The position numbers were made by a program, and so were the translations under genes. From NCBI GenBank assembly GCA_947498155.1, contig CANMJD010000001.1, positions 1 through 64,000 of the forward strand: DNA of 64,000 nt, in the 5' to 3' direction. The DNA comes from an uncultured Pseudoruegeria sp. (GTDB taxonomy: Bacteria > Pseudomonadota > Alphaproteobacteria > Rhodobacterales > Rhodobacteraceae). The notes under the pieces were generated by a model. It saw only the letters and a list, made by a program, of their open reading frames with translations. It was not told the origin of the DNA and did no database searches. Below are positions 54,863 to 63,871 of the stretch, piece by piece (positions within the stretch are counted from its first letter, which is position 1; every line of letters begins with the position of its first letter).

Positions 54863-56088
54863 GGGATGCGGATCAGCGCGTCGGCACGCAGTTCTTCCAT
54901 ATAGCTGGTGGCAAAAGAGACCAGCCGGTCGTTCACCAGCTGGCGACGCACGTCTTCGCGGGCAATATCATCGGTCAGGGTCGGTGTGCGCCCGCAGAGC
55001 ATCAGGAACACAAGGGTTTGGCCGTTGTTACGGGTCAACGCGGTAGAGACTTCGTTGGCGTCAAGCTTGTCGAGCTCACGGCGGATGTCGGCAGGCACAT
55101 CGCTTTCTGGAAGGGTTGTGATTACCAATTGTTCTTCGGGGTTGTCTTTGTTGACCCCATAAAGATCACCGCAGGTGTCCACGTCTTCGCGTACACCACG
55201 CGCATCGCGCAGGGTGTCGGCACTGCGGCCCCCCGGCAGATAATACTGGGCATATTCGACGGTAAAACTGCCTGCGGCCACGGCTTCTGTTTGGCGTTTA
55301 TCGCGTAGCTGGAAAAGCGCCACGGCGTTGTTGACTTCAATCGGGCGGCTCACCTGTCCGGGGCGCAGGGATAGGACCTGATTGCGGATTTCTGGCGGCA
55401 GGGCAGAGGCCGCGCGCCAGTCAAGTTGGCCTCCACGAGCGCGCGAGGGGGACGCGGAATATTGCGATGCGGCGGTCGAGAAGGCGGCGATCGTGTCGAT
55501 CCGTTGCAATTCCGGCAGCAGCGCTTGGGTGCGGGCGGCAAATTCCGGTGTGGTGGGCAGAATGATTTCCGAGAGTAACACCCGCAGGCCACCGGAGCTA
55601 CCGGTCTGGGCAAGGGCACGATCCAATTCTGCTTCTGAGATTTGGGCGCGCGGGCCAAACAGGCCCTGCACAAGCTCGCGCCAAATCAGACCGGCGGACA
55701 CAAAGTCGCGCATGGTTTGCGGCGCGATACCGGCTTTGTCGAGCTCGACCAACAGCTGCTCTCCGCTGAGATTTGCACGAGAGGCGAATTCATCAATACC
55801 GCCCTGAATTTGCTCATCCGATACCGTAAGGTTGAACCGACTGGCTGCAGAAAGCTGCAGGCGCTCTTCGATCAGGCGTTCGCGCGCTTCTTCGCGCAGA
55901 TCGCCCGGTGCGCCCAGAACCTGCAGGAAACGGCTGCGTTGCTCGACCTCAAATTCAGTTATGACTTTGTCATTTACATAAGCCGCCGGAGCAAAAAGGT
56001 TTTGCGCCGATACCGTCAGCGGAAACAGACAGGCCACCCCGAAAAGGGTGCGGGCCAAAAGGGCAGAAATGCGCGATGAAAGTTTCAA
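54859..56088 (-). CDS. surA: SurA-like periplasmic peptidyl-prolyl isomerase chaperone
   Basis: SurA guides outer-membrane proteins, including LptD, across the periplasm. The 409-residue protein has a signal peptide (LKLSSRISALLARTLFGVACLFPLTVSAQ), a SurA_N domain (about residues 35-150) and a parvulin-like PPIase domain (about residues 180-290). The first in-frame ATG (56160) lies inside the lptD end and would bury the signal peptide under 24 extra residues. A TTG at 56088, preceded by AAGAAAGAG, gives a normal signal peptide and is preferred. Flanked by lptD and pdxA as expected. Confidence 0.88.
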   Translation of the reverse strand: MKLSSRISALLARTLFGVACLFPLTVSAQNLFAPAAYVNDKVITEFEVEQRSRFLQVLGAPGDLREEARERLIEERLQLSAASRFNLTVSDEQIQGGIDEFASRANLSGEQLLVELDKAGIAPQTMRDFVSAGLIWRELVQGLFGPRAQISEAELDRALAQTGSSGGLRVLLSEIILPTTPEFAARTQALLPELQRIDTIAAFSTAASQYSASPSRARGGQLDWRAASALPPEIRNQVLSLRPGQVSRPIEVNNAVALFQLRDKRQTEAVAAGSFTVEYAQYYLPGGRSADTLRDARGVREDVDTCGDLYGVNKDNPEEQLVITTLPESDVPADIRRELDKLDANEVSTALTRNNGQTLVFLMLCGRTPTLTDDIAREDVRRQLVNDRLVSFATSYMEELRADALIRIP

Positions 56089-56116
56089 AGGACGGCTCTT
56101 TCTTATGGTGTGGCGG

Positions 56117-58237
56117 CTAGTAGCATTCGGAAACGCTTTGACGACGGTTGTTTGAGCCAAAGCCCAACAAGGTCACTTTTAGCCCGACATTGGTCGACGG
56201 GTCTACATTAGATGAGGAGGTAAAGCGACGCGAGACCGAAAGATCGATGCTGACGCATTCATTAAAGTACTCCAGACCAACTTTTGCCTTGGCTGCTTTG
56301 TCGGCAATGAAGTCATAACGCCAGTCGACCTTACCGATCCAGTTGTTGGCAAAACGGTATTCGGCATCCAGCGTCCACTCCGAAGTGCGTTCGAATCGTG
56401 ATTGGCTGGGATCTTCGATCAGCCAGATATAGGTAGAGCCAAGGGCGATATCCTCATCGATCCACGATAGGCGCGTTGTGCTTTTGGTGAATGAAAATTC
56501 ATTATTGAACAGGGTACGGTTAAACAGATGGATATGATCGTTGATGCCCAGATGAAAGGCCGTCAGCCAGTCTGATTCAGAACCGGACAGCCCGGTGCCA
56601 TCCGAGAAGTTATTCACATCCGTGTCGCGAAATACCTTGCCCACCGTGACCCCCAATTCCCAGCCGGCCGGATCGATCCGCGTCCATGTTGCACCGATAT
56701 TGGCGCGGAACCCGCTTTCGGTTTCGTCATATCCGGGAAAGCGCGATAGGGCGAAAAGGTTGCCTTCGTCAAATTCGATCAGGGTGCTGTCTTCGTTGGG
56801 CACATCGGCATCCGATTTACCGGTCCAGAGCAATTGCACCATCGGTTCCAGAATATGCACCACGCCGCTGGCCGTGGTTTTGCTATGGGGCCAGCGCAGT
56901 TCAACACCAGCGGTGGGGACAAACTGGGCCTGATTGCTGGGGTAGCTATCGTCTTGACGCACCGCGAAAAAATCGGCCTGACCGGCGGCCTGGGTTTTGA
57001 AAATCATCCCGTTGCGTAATTGCCAGTCGCGATACCATTCAAGCTTGGCTGTGGCCCGCCCCATGTCGCGCCCGTCGTCTCCATTTGTTTTGGAATGGCG
57101 CTGAAACCCGTATCCGTTCAGCAAAACAGAGGCATTCCCCCCGAGCCCCAGTGGCTCAAACCGGCGTTCATAGGTGGCATCAAAGACTTCGGTGGGCAGG
57201 ATGTCGTTGTTATCCGACGCCCGCAGGGACCGGTAATGGGTAAAGGCGGTCGAGATATATTCGTCGCGTCGGGTTCGTGTGACCTCTAACTGGCTTTCCA
57301 GCCGGTCCTTATCAGAGAAATCATACTCCAGCAGATAGGCTTTATCCGAGGTGTATTCGATGTCGAAATTGAACACAAAATCATCGGGCAGGCCGATATT
57401 GCCCTCGGCAAACAGATAGCTGCGCCATTCATTCGGCCGGATATCGTCGCGGCTAATGGCCCCGTCCACCAGAACCTCTCCGTCTTGCAGCAGTTGCCGG
57501 TAAGAGAATTCCAGTGTTCTGGTTTCCGTGGTGATCAGAGGGGCAACGGTAATGTCGCGCGATTCCCCCAAGGTGATGAAATAGGGCAGCCGGACTCCGG
57601 TTCCGGTAATCGAGTCCGATTGCACCGTAGGGATCAGAAAGCCGCTGACCCGTTCCACACTCGGATCAGGCAGCCGCAAGCGCGGTAGATAGAAAACCGG
57701 CACACCGGCCACTTCCAGTCGGGCATTGGTGAAATATAGTTGCTGTTCCAGTTCATCGTGGATGACTTCTTTTGCCCTGATCTGCCAGAGCGGCACCGGA
57801 TTGGCGCTGCAGACGTGACAGCTGGAAGCGACGGTTTTGTTCAACCGCGTATAGCGTCCGTCGATCCGTTGCAAAGAGGCCGCCGCCAGTTGCAATTGCT
57901 GATCCAGCACCAGTCGCGCACTGGTCAGAATGCCGTTCCTGAGGTTTTGATCCAGCGCGGCACTCTCGGCCAGAACGGTGGAGCCGTCGCCATAGCTGAT
58001 GGTAATCGGTCCCTGAATGCTCAGCTGTTCGGTGCTGGCATCATAGATGATCTGATGCGCTCTCAGGTGGGCGCCGTCGTAGAAAACCTCGACATTGCCG
58101 GTTGCTGTCACCTGATTGTTGCCATTCAGCGAAACCTGATCGGCCACAAGCGTGGCAGGGGATTGCTGCGCCATTGCAGGTCCGATCACGCAAAGCAGGA
58201 ACAGCGCAGAGAGCAAAGGCCGGAGGAGTGCGCGCAT
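56117..58237 (-). CDS. lptD: LPS-assembly outer-membrane protein LptD
   Basis: LptD is the beta-barrel that inserts lipopolysaccharide into the outer leaflet. The 706-residue precursor has a signal peptide (MRALLRPLLSALFLLCVIGPAMAQ), an OstA/LptA-like N-terminal jellyroll (about residues 28-180) and a C-terminal barrel (about residues 250-700) ending in Tyr. Cys residues in SSCHVCSAN, NECVSI and SVSECY could form the inter-domain disulfides that mature LptD needs. The ATG overlaps the lptG stop by one base (TGATG). Confidence 0.94.
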   Translation of the reverse strand: MRALLRPLLSALFLLCVIGPAMAQQSPATLVADQVSLNGNNQVTATGNVEVFYDGAHLRAHQIIYDASTEQLSIQGPITISYGDGSTVLAESAALDQNLRNGILTSARLVLDQQLQLAAASLQRIDGRYTRLNKTVASSCHVCSANPVPLWQIRAKEVIHDELEQQLYFTNARLEVAGVPVFYLPRLRLPDPSVERVSGFLIPTVQSDSITGTGVRLPYFITLGESRDITVAPLITTETRTLEFSYRQLLQDGEVLVDGAISRDDIRPNEWRSYLFAEGNIGLPDDFVFNFDIEYTSDKAYLLEYDFSDKDRLESQLEVTRTRRDEYISTAFTHYRSLRASDNNDILPTEVFDATYERRFEPLGLGGNASVLLNGYGFQRHSKTNGDDGRDMGRATAKLEWYRDWQLRNGMIFKTQAAGQADFFAVRQDDSYPSNQAQFVPTAGVELRWPHSKTTASGVVHILEPMVQLLWTGKSDADVPNEDSTLIEFDEGNLFALSRFPGYDETESGFRANIGATWTRIDPAGWELGVTVGKVFRDTDVNNFSDGTGLSGSESDWLTAFHLGINDHIHLFNRTLFNNEFSFTKSTTRLSWIDEDIALGSTYIWLIEDPSQSRFERTSEWTLDAEYRFANNWIGKVDWRYDFIADKAAKAKVGLEYFNECVSIDLSVSRRFTSSSNVDPSTNVGLKVTLLGFGSNNRRQSVSECY

Positions 58238-59334
58238 CAGCCGTCCTCCAGGTGCAAAATAAGCCCCAGCGCCAGTAGAATACCGGCAATGGGCGGTGTC
58301 CAGGCGGCTACGGCTACCGGAATTTGCCCGCTTTCGCCCAAGACTTGCGCAAAATTACGGATAAAGAACAAACCAAATCCGGTCAGAATTGCCGCCAGCA
58401 CAAGGATGCCAGTGCGGCCAAACCGCGTGTGGCGCATGGTAAAAGCCGCCCCGATCAGTACCATGGCGACAAACAAAAGCGGCAGGGCCAGTTCCATCTG
58501 CAGCCAGACCTGATGCTGGCGTGCGGAAAATCCGGCGTCTTTCAGGTTGCGGATAAACTCTGGCAGTTCCCAGATCGGGATCGCACTGGGAGTGCCAAAA
58601 CTGTCGCGAATTTGTTGGCGGGTCAGCGTTGAAGGCACGTTATAGGTGTCAAACAGGCGTGCATCGCGTTCGGGATTGTCGGTTTGATCCAACGTCCAGA
58701 CCTTTGCATTGCTCAACCGCCAGAACCCCGCACCCAGGCTGGCCTCTTTTGCCTCGACCCGTTCTGTGGGGGTGCCTTCGGGCGAAAACGACAGAAAGGT
58801 GACCTGTGTCAGTACAGTACCATCCAGATTGGATTCCGCCGCCCGGATCACGGTCTGCCCGTCTTCATTGCCCTGACGCAGCCACAGCCCTTCCTGAGAG
58901 ATCGACAGCACAGAGCGTTCGCCGCGTTTGTATTCGTTCGACAGTAGTTCGTATTGTTGCTGAGTGCCCGCAACAATCGGATTGAAGACAACAACCGCCA
59001 GTATCCCCAGTAGCAAGGCGGTGATGACCGGTGAGACCAATGACATAATCGCAGAGCGGCCAGCGGCACGGGTGACGACCAATTCGCTGCTGCGCGCAAG
59101 GTTCAGGTAGTTGGCCAGCGTGGCCAGAATTACGATCAGCGGCAAGATGGCATAAAGACCGCTAGGCACGTTCAACAGGGAAAGCTGCAGGATTGCGCCA
59201 AAGCTGACCTCTTCATCGCCAAATTTGCGCAGTTGCTCGACCATATCGAACATCTGCATCAACAGCGCAAAGGCGACGCCGACAATCATGATAAACCGCA
59301 AAAACAGGCGGGCAAAATAGAAATGCAGGATCAT
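58237..59334 (-). CDS. lptG: LPS export permease LptG
   Basis: LptG is one of the two permeases of the LptB2FG ABC transporter that lifts LPS from the inner membrane. The 365-residue protein has an N-terminal transmembrane block (about residues 5-110), a periplasmic beta-jellyroll (about residues 125-255) and a C-terminal membrane block (about residues 265-360). The ATG at 59334 has AGGAG upstream and overlaps the lptF stop by ATGA. Confidence 0.94.
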   Translation of the reverse strand: MILHFYFARLFLRFIMIVGVAFALLMQMFDMVEQLRKFGDEEVSFGAILQLSLLNVPSGLYAILPLIVILATLANYLNLARSSELVVTRAAGRSAIMSLVSPVITALLLGILAVVVFNPIVAGTQQQYELLSNEYKRGERSVLSISQEGLWLRQGNEDGQTVIRAAESNLDGTVLTQVTFLSFSPEGTPTERVEAKEASLGAGFWRLSNAKVWTLDQTDNPERDARLFDTYNVPSTLTRQQIRDSFGTPSAIPIWELPEFIRNLKDAGFSARQHQVWLQMELALPLLFVAMVLIGAAFTMRHTRFGRTGILVLAAILTGFGLFFIRNFAQVLGESGQIPVAVAAWTPPIAGILLALGLILHLEDG

Positions 59335-60452
59335 ACGTATCTCCTGCGGCGGGCAAAGAGTGCCGGTTTTGTCGACAGCCACAGCAAAAACACGCTGAAC
59401 AATAGGCCCGCGACAGAAGCCACATAGAGCAGCGGCCAGAGATCAGGATCGTCCGAGGCAATATCTGCCATTGTATTATCCAGCGTTTCGATCACCACCA
59501 GTAAAACCACCGCCCCGACGACCTGTTTCCAGATGCCAAAGCGCGAATAGGGGCCGATCATCAAGCAGGCGAATCCCGCCATGATCGCGACAATCGCAAT
59601 CAGCGCCTGTGTAATGCGTTCATGCCCCTCCAGCATGAGCTGACCGGCGGGGCGGTCTACTTCTTTTAGCAGGGCCTCGGTTGGGGCGAATAATTCGGCG
59701 GTTTGCAAATGGCTGATCCGGCGGGTCTTGGAATTTGACAGCGACACCAAACCGCCCAGATCATAGACCAGATCGGCAAATTTGGTCGTCGACAGGGTTT
59801 GATCGGCATAGCTGAGCGATTGCACCATCCCGTCAAACATCAAAAGTTTCGGGCCGGTTTCTTCGCGCACCAAAAGCGCAAGCTTGGCCGTATAGGTCAC
59901 CCGAACATCATCGTCGCGGGCATCGCTTAGGAACATATCGCTTAATTCACCGCTGGCCGAAATATCGCGCATATAAAAGGTGATGCCATCAGCCGGATGC
60001 ATAAAAGTACCCTCGACCAAAAAAGAAGAGGCAACGTTTTCAGCGATTTCTGCGGTGCGCGCCGATAAGCGTTCCGAAGAACGCGGCACAAGATAATGGG
60101 TCAGCACAGACATCAGCACGGCCACGATCAGGCCGAATCCCAAAACCGGTCGGGCCAGCCGGTAGGGGCTAAAGCCGGTGGATTGCACAATCACCAGCTC
60201 GCTTTCATTGGACAGGCGGTTGGTCACATAGACCGTCGCTACAAACGCCGCCACCGGTAAGACCACACGAATGACATTGGGCAGGGTAAGAGCCGAGAAT
60301 TCCATAAACACGACGGCAGACTGGCCATTGGCGATCAGCGTATCAAAAAGCGCAACCGCGCGATTCACCCAATAGACCAGCACCAGAACCAGCGAAAAGA
60401 ATCCAAAGAGCATCAGCAACTGCGACAGGAAATATCTGTCGAATTTCGCCAC
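59331..60452 (-). CDS. lptF: LPS export permease LptF
   Basis: LptF is the partner of LptG. The 373-residue protein shows the same YjgP/YjgQ layout: N-terminal transmembrane helices (DRYFLSQLLMLFGFFSLVLVL), a periplasmic jellyroll and C-terminal helices. It is the first gene of the operon lptF-lptG-lptD-surA-pdxA-rsmA, and the 125 nt to divergent pepA must hold its promoter. Confidence 0.94.
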   Translation of the reverse strand: MAKFDRYFLSQLLMLFGFFSLVLVLVYWVNRAVALFDTLIANGQSAVVFMEFSALTLPNVIRVVLPVAAFVATVYVTNRLSNESELVIVQSTGFSPYRLARPVLGFGLIVAVLMSVLTHYLVPRSSERLSARTAEIAENVASSFLVEGTFMHPADGITFYMRDISASGELSDMFLSDARDDDVRVTYTAKLALLVREETGPKLLMFDGMVQSLSYADQTLSTTKFADLVYDLGGLVSLSNSKTRRISHLQTAELFAPTEALLKEVDRPAGQLMLEGHERITQALIAIVAIMAGFACLMIGPYSRFGIWKQVVGAVVLLVVIETLDNTMADIASDDPDLWPLLYVASVAGLLFSVFLLWLSTKPALFARRRRYV

Positions 60453-60577
60453 GTTTTGCCCCCGATACTAATCAATTTTGCGCCAAGCTAGCGGATTTGG
60501 CGCGCAGGGAAAACTGCTATCTGGTGTTAATCGCTTTGACGGGCTACCAATTGCCCAACGCATGCAAGGAGAAGCCC

Positions 60578-62053
60578 ATGACAACCCCCGTCGCTATTGA
60601 TTTCAAAGAGCTTGAACTCGACCCGATCGCCGCTGCCGAAGGTCAGATTGTCGTCTTTCTAAAGGGCGAGGGCGGATTGGATCAGGCGGGCCGTCGGGTG
60701 AACCGCCATATGAAAGGCGCTTTGGCCCGTTTTGCGGAAAGTGATTCCTTTGAAAAGATGAAGCAGGGCGATGTGAAAAGCTTTGCTTTTCCGACAGGGC
60801 TGGCGGCGGATGCGGTGCTGGTGGTCAAACTGGACCGCAACGCAAAAATCGATGTGGCGCGCAAGGCCGGGGCGGCGCTTGGCAAATTGCATAATGATAC
60901 CCCGATGCTGGTGCTGGCGGGGCCGTCGCCTCGGGCGGCAGAGATTTCTTACGGGTTGGCGCTGCGGGCCTATGATTTTGATCCGCATAAAACCGGCGAT
61001 AAAGACGGGCGTGGCGTGGTGACCTTTATGGTGTCCAAACCCGAAGAGGTTGCCGCCAAGGCCGCCCCGATGGCGGCTGTGGCGGAGGGCGTATTTTTCA
61101 CCCGTGATCTGGTGAACGAGCCCGCCAATGTGCTGACCACCTCCGATTTTGCAGCCCGATTGGCAGCGATGCAGGAACTGGGGCTGGATGTCGAAATTCT
61201 GGAAGAGGCCGAGCTTGAAGAATTGGGCATGCGGACTTTGCTATGTGTCGGACAGGGAAGTGAAAGCCCCTCTAAGGTCGTGGTGATGAAATGGAACGGC
61301 GGCGGGGATGAAAAGCCCTTTGCGCTGGTTGGCAAGGGCGTGGTGTTTGATACCGGCGGAATTTCTTTGAAACCGGCGGGCGGCATGGAAGATATGACCA
61401 TGGATATGGGCGGCGCTGGCGTGGTGTCCGGCGTGATGCGCACGTTGGCGCTGCGCAAGGCCAAGGCCAATGTGGTGGGCATTGTCGGTCTGGTGGAAAA
61501 CATGCCGGATGGCAAAGCAACCCGTCCCGGCGATGTGGTGAAATCGATGAAGGGTGATACCATCGAAATCATCAATACCGACGCCGAAGGGCGTTTGGTG
61601 CTTGCCGATTGCCTTTGGTACGCACAGGAACGGTTTGAGCCAACCGGCGTGATCAATCTGGCAACCCTGACCGGGGCGATCATCATCGGGCTGGGTCACG
61701 ATAATGCCGGTGTTTTCTCTAATGATGACACGCTTTGTGGCAATTTCCTGAAGGCGGCAGGCAATGAGGGCGAGGGGGCGTGGCGCATGCCTATGGGCGC
61801 GTCCTATGACAAACAGCTAAAATCACGCATTGCTGATATGAAAAACGTCGGTACCCGTGCGGCGGGCTCGATCACGGCGGCCCAATTCCTGCAACGTTTT
61901 GTCAAAGACGACATGCCGTGGATTCATCTTGATATTGCCGGCACCGCTTCGGTGAAGGCGGAAACCGATCTGGCACCGGCGGGGGCCACGGGCTGGGGCG
62001 TCATGGCGCTGGATCGATTGATCCGCGACACTTATGAGGCCGAAACCGAATAA
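60578..62053 (+). CDS. pepA: Leucyl aminopeptidase (M17)
   Basis: This cytoplasmic two-metal hexameric aminopeptidase has 491 residues. The N-terminal domain (about residues 1-165) precedes the M17 catalytic domain with FDTGGISLKPAGGMEDM (metal ligands and Lys) and the signature NTDAEGRLVLAD. AAGGAG before the ATG at 60578 fixes the start. It is followed by holC after 14 nt, so the two are co-transcribed, the usual pepA-holC order. Confidence 0.95.
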   Translation: MTTPVAIDFKELELDPIAAAEGQIVVFLKGEGGLDQAGRRVNRHMKGALARFAESDSFEKMKQGDVKSFAFPTGLAADAVLVVKLDRNAKIDVARKAGAALGKLHNDTPMLVLAGPSPRAAEISYGLALRAYDFDPHKTGDKDGRGVVTFMVSKPEEVAAKAAPMAAVAEGVFFTRDLVNEPANVLTTSDFAARLAAMQELGLDVEILEEAELEELGMRTLLCVGQGSESPSKVVVMKWNGGGDEKPFALVGKGVVFDTGGISLKPAGGMEDMTMDMGGAGVVSGVMRTLALRKAKANVVGIVGLVENMPDGKATRPGDVVKSMKGDTIEIINTDAEGRLVLADCLWYAQERFEPTGVINLATLTGAIIIGLGHDNAGVFSNDDTLCGNFLKAAGNEGEGAWRMPMGASYDKQLKSRIADMKNVGTRAAGSITAAQFLQRFVKDDMPWIHLDIAGTASVKAETDLAPAGATGWGVMALDRLIRDTYEAETE

Positions 62054-62067
62054 GGGGGGCACGGGCC

Positions 62068-62535
62068 TTGGGGGCTGCGTTCTTTTACCATCTGACACGA
62101 GAACCGATGGAGGCGACCTTGCCGGTGCTGCTGGGCAAGGCCCAACAGGCTGGCTGGCGCATCCTTTTGCGCGGGCGCGATGAATCGCGTCTGCGCTGGT
62201 TGGATGAACGTCTGTGGCAAGGGGCCGAAGACAGCTTTCTGGCCCATGGCATGGCCGGAGGCCCCCATGACGCGCTGCAACCGATCCTACTGGCCGATGA
62301 AACCTTATCTTCTGAAGGTGCCGCCTGTTTGATGACCATCGAAGGGGCGACGGTATCACCAGAAGAGGTCCACCGATTGGAGCGGACCTGCATTCTGTTT
62401 GACGGTAATGATCCCGACGCCGTGCAAACCGCCCGCGATCAGTGGAAAGCCCTCACCGCGGCAGGGTGCGCGGCGCAGTATTGGTCCCAAGAAGAGGGGC
62501 CTTGGAGAAAGAAGGCCGAGAGCAACGGAACATAG
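62068..62535 (+). CDS. holC: DNA polymerase III chi subunit
   Basis: HolC links the clamp-loader complex to single-strand-binding protein. The 155-residue length and N-terminus FFYHLTREPMEATLPVLL are typical of the alphaproteobacterial form. The start is a TTG with AAGGGGGGC upstream (62052-62060). It ends before a strong terminator and is convergent with cysK. Confidence 0.9.
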   Translation: MGAAFFYHLTREPMEATLPVLLGKAQQAGWRILLRGRDESRLRWLDERLWQGAEDSFLAHGMAGGPHDALQPILLADETLSSEGAACLMTIEGATVSPEEVHRLERTCILFDGNDPDAVQTARDQWKALTAAGCAAQYWSQEEGPWRKKAESNGT

Positions 62536-62560
62536 TTCCACGCTTTCGGTCCGCTGTGTA

Positions 62561-62590
62561 ACGGGGGCTACTTTTTGGCCCCCGTTTTTT
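62561..62590 (+). terminator. Intrinsic terminator of pepA-holC
   Basis: ACGGGGGC / GCCCCCGT with a loop of nine bases is followed by six T residues. It lies between convergent holC and cysK; the minus-strand side has no U-tract. Confidence 0.87.
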
Positions 62591-62602
62591 ATGAGAGGTA
62601 GC

Positions 62603-63676
62603 CTATCCGTCCATCTGCGCGGTCGGAGAAGACCGTGAGATGGCGATTTCTTCTTCGGTCATTTCTTCGGGCACATCCTCAAACAACGGGGTGGAAAGAT
62701 AGCGTTCGCCGGTATCGGGCAGCATCACTAGAATATTGGCCCCCTTTGGCGCGGTTTCAGCGATTTTCATCGCAATGGCAAAGCTGGAACCGCCAGAAAT
62801 GCCAGTGAAAATACCTTCTTCTGCCGCCAGGCGCTTGGACCATGCGATGCCCTGAGGCCCTTCGACGGGGATCAATTCATCGTAGTATTTATTGTCCAGA
62901 GCCTCTTGCAGCACAAAGGGTACAAAATCCGGTGTCCAACCTTGGATCGGGTGCGGCTGGAAGGCGGGGTGGCTTTCGGTGGGCTGGTTGGTTTCATTGC
63001 GCGTATTCACATAGCCCGAGGCAACAATCGCCGCATTAGTCGGTTCGGTGAGGATGATTTTTGTGTCCGGCCGTTCTTGGCGCAGCACCCGTCCGACACC
63101 GGAAACCGTGCCCCCCGTGCCGTAGCCTGTGACAAAGTAATCAAGCGGATCATCGCCAAAATCGGCCAGAATTTCGCGGGCCGTGGTGTTTTGGTGAATA
63201 TCGGCGTTGTCAGCGGTTTCAAACTGGCTGGCCAGAAACCAGCCGTTTTGTTCGGCCAGTTCTTTGGCCTTTGTATACATGCCAAACCCTTTAAGTGCGC
63301 GCGGGGTCAGCACCACTTTGGCGCCAAAAAACCGCATAAGACGCCGTCGTTCTACCGAAAAACTATCGGCCATGGTGATGACCAACGGATAGCCCTTGGC
63401 CGCGCAGACCATGGCCAGACCAATACCGGTATTGCCTGAAGTCGCCTCGACCACGGTTTGACCGGGTTTCAACCGGCCTTCGCGTTCGGCGGCTTCGATG
63501 ATGTTGATCGCCAAACGGTCCTTGACCGAGCCCGCTGGATTGAAAGCTTCGAATTTCACAAACACATTAACATGGTCCGGAGCGATCCGGTTGATGCGGA
63601 TCACCGGCGTATCCCCGACCGTATCCAGTATTGAATGGTAGACCTGCCCCCGGCCGTTTGTTGTCCGAATGCCCAT
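62603..63676 (-). CDS. cysK: Cysteine synthase A (O-acetylserine sulfhydrylase)
   Basis: CysK makes cysteine from O-acetylserine and sulfide with PLP. The 357-residue protein has the PLP lysine Lys52 (NPAGSVKDRL), the substrate loop SGNTGIG and the phosphate-cradle GTGGTVSG. It is about 35-40 residues longer than E. coli CysK because of a C-terminal acidic tail (EDVPEEMTEEEIAISRSSPT). AGGAGT lies upstream of the ATG. Repeats in the upstream region are listed separately. Confidence 0.93.
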   Translation of the reverse strand: MGIRTTNGRGQVYHSILDTVGDTPVIRINRIAPDHVNVFVKFEAFNPAGSVKDRLAINIIEAAEREGRLKPGQTVVEATSGNTGIGLAMVCAAKGYPLVITMADSFSVERRRLMRFFGAKVVLTPRALKGFGMYTKAKELAEQNGWFLASQFETADNADIHQNTTAREILADFGDDPLDYFVTGYGTGGTVSGVGRVLRQERPDTKIILTEPTNAAIVASGYVNTRNETNQPTESHPAFQPHPIQGWTPDFVPFVLQEALDNKYYDELIPVEGPQGIAWSKRLAAEEGIFTGISGGSSFAIAMKIAETAPKGANILVMLPDTGERYLSTPLFEDVPEEMTEEEIAISRSSPTAQMDG

Positions 63677-63713
63677 GGGTATACTCCTAAATTGAATTGT
63701 CTAAAATCGGTTC

Positions 63714-63739
63714 GCTGTTGTGGACGAAACTATAACAGC
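63714..63739. promoter_or_regulatory. Inverted repeat upstream of cysK
   Basis: GCTGTT (63714-63719) and AACAGC (63734-63739) form a 6-bp inverted repeat over a 14-nt spacer, 38 nt before the cysK start. It may be an operator. I do not recognise the regulator. Confidence 0.3.
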
Positions 63740-63745
63740 AAAGGC

Positions 63746-63772
63746 CGCCCTTGTCGCCCTTGTCGCCCTTGC
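63746..63772. repeat. Triple 9-nt tandem repeat
   Basis: CGCCCTTGT occurs three times in tandem, the last with C in place of T. It lies between cysK and the divergent MFS gene and could be a slippage-prone spacer. Confidence 0.6.
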
Positions 63773-63871
63773 GCTCTTGCCTGTGTGGTAAACGATGTGC
63801 CCGCACAAAAATCATTGCGAGGTTTAGCACCCTATCGACTATACTCTAAGGGAACCAGCGCGGGGGCGAGG

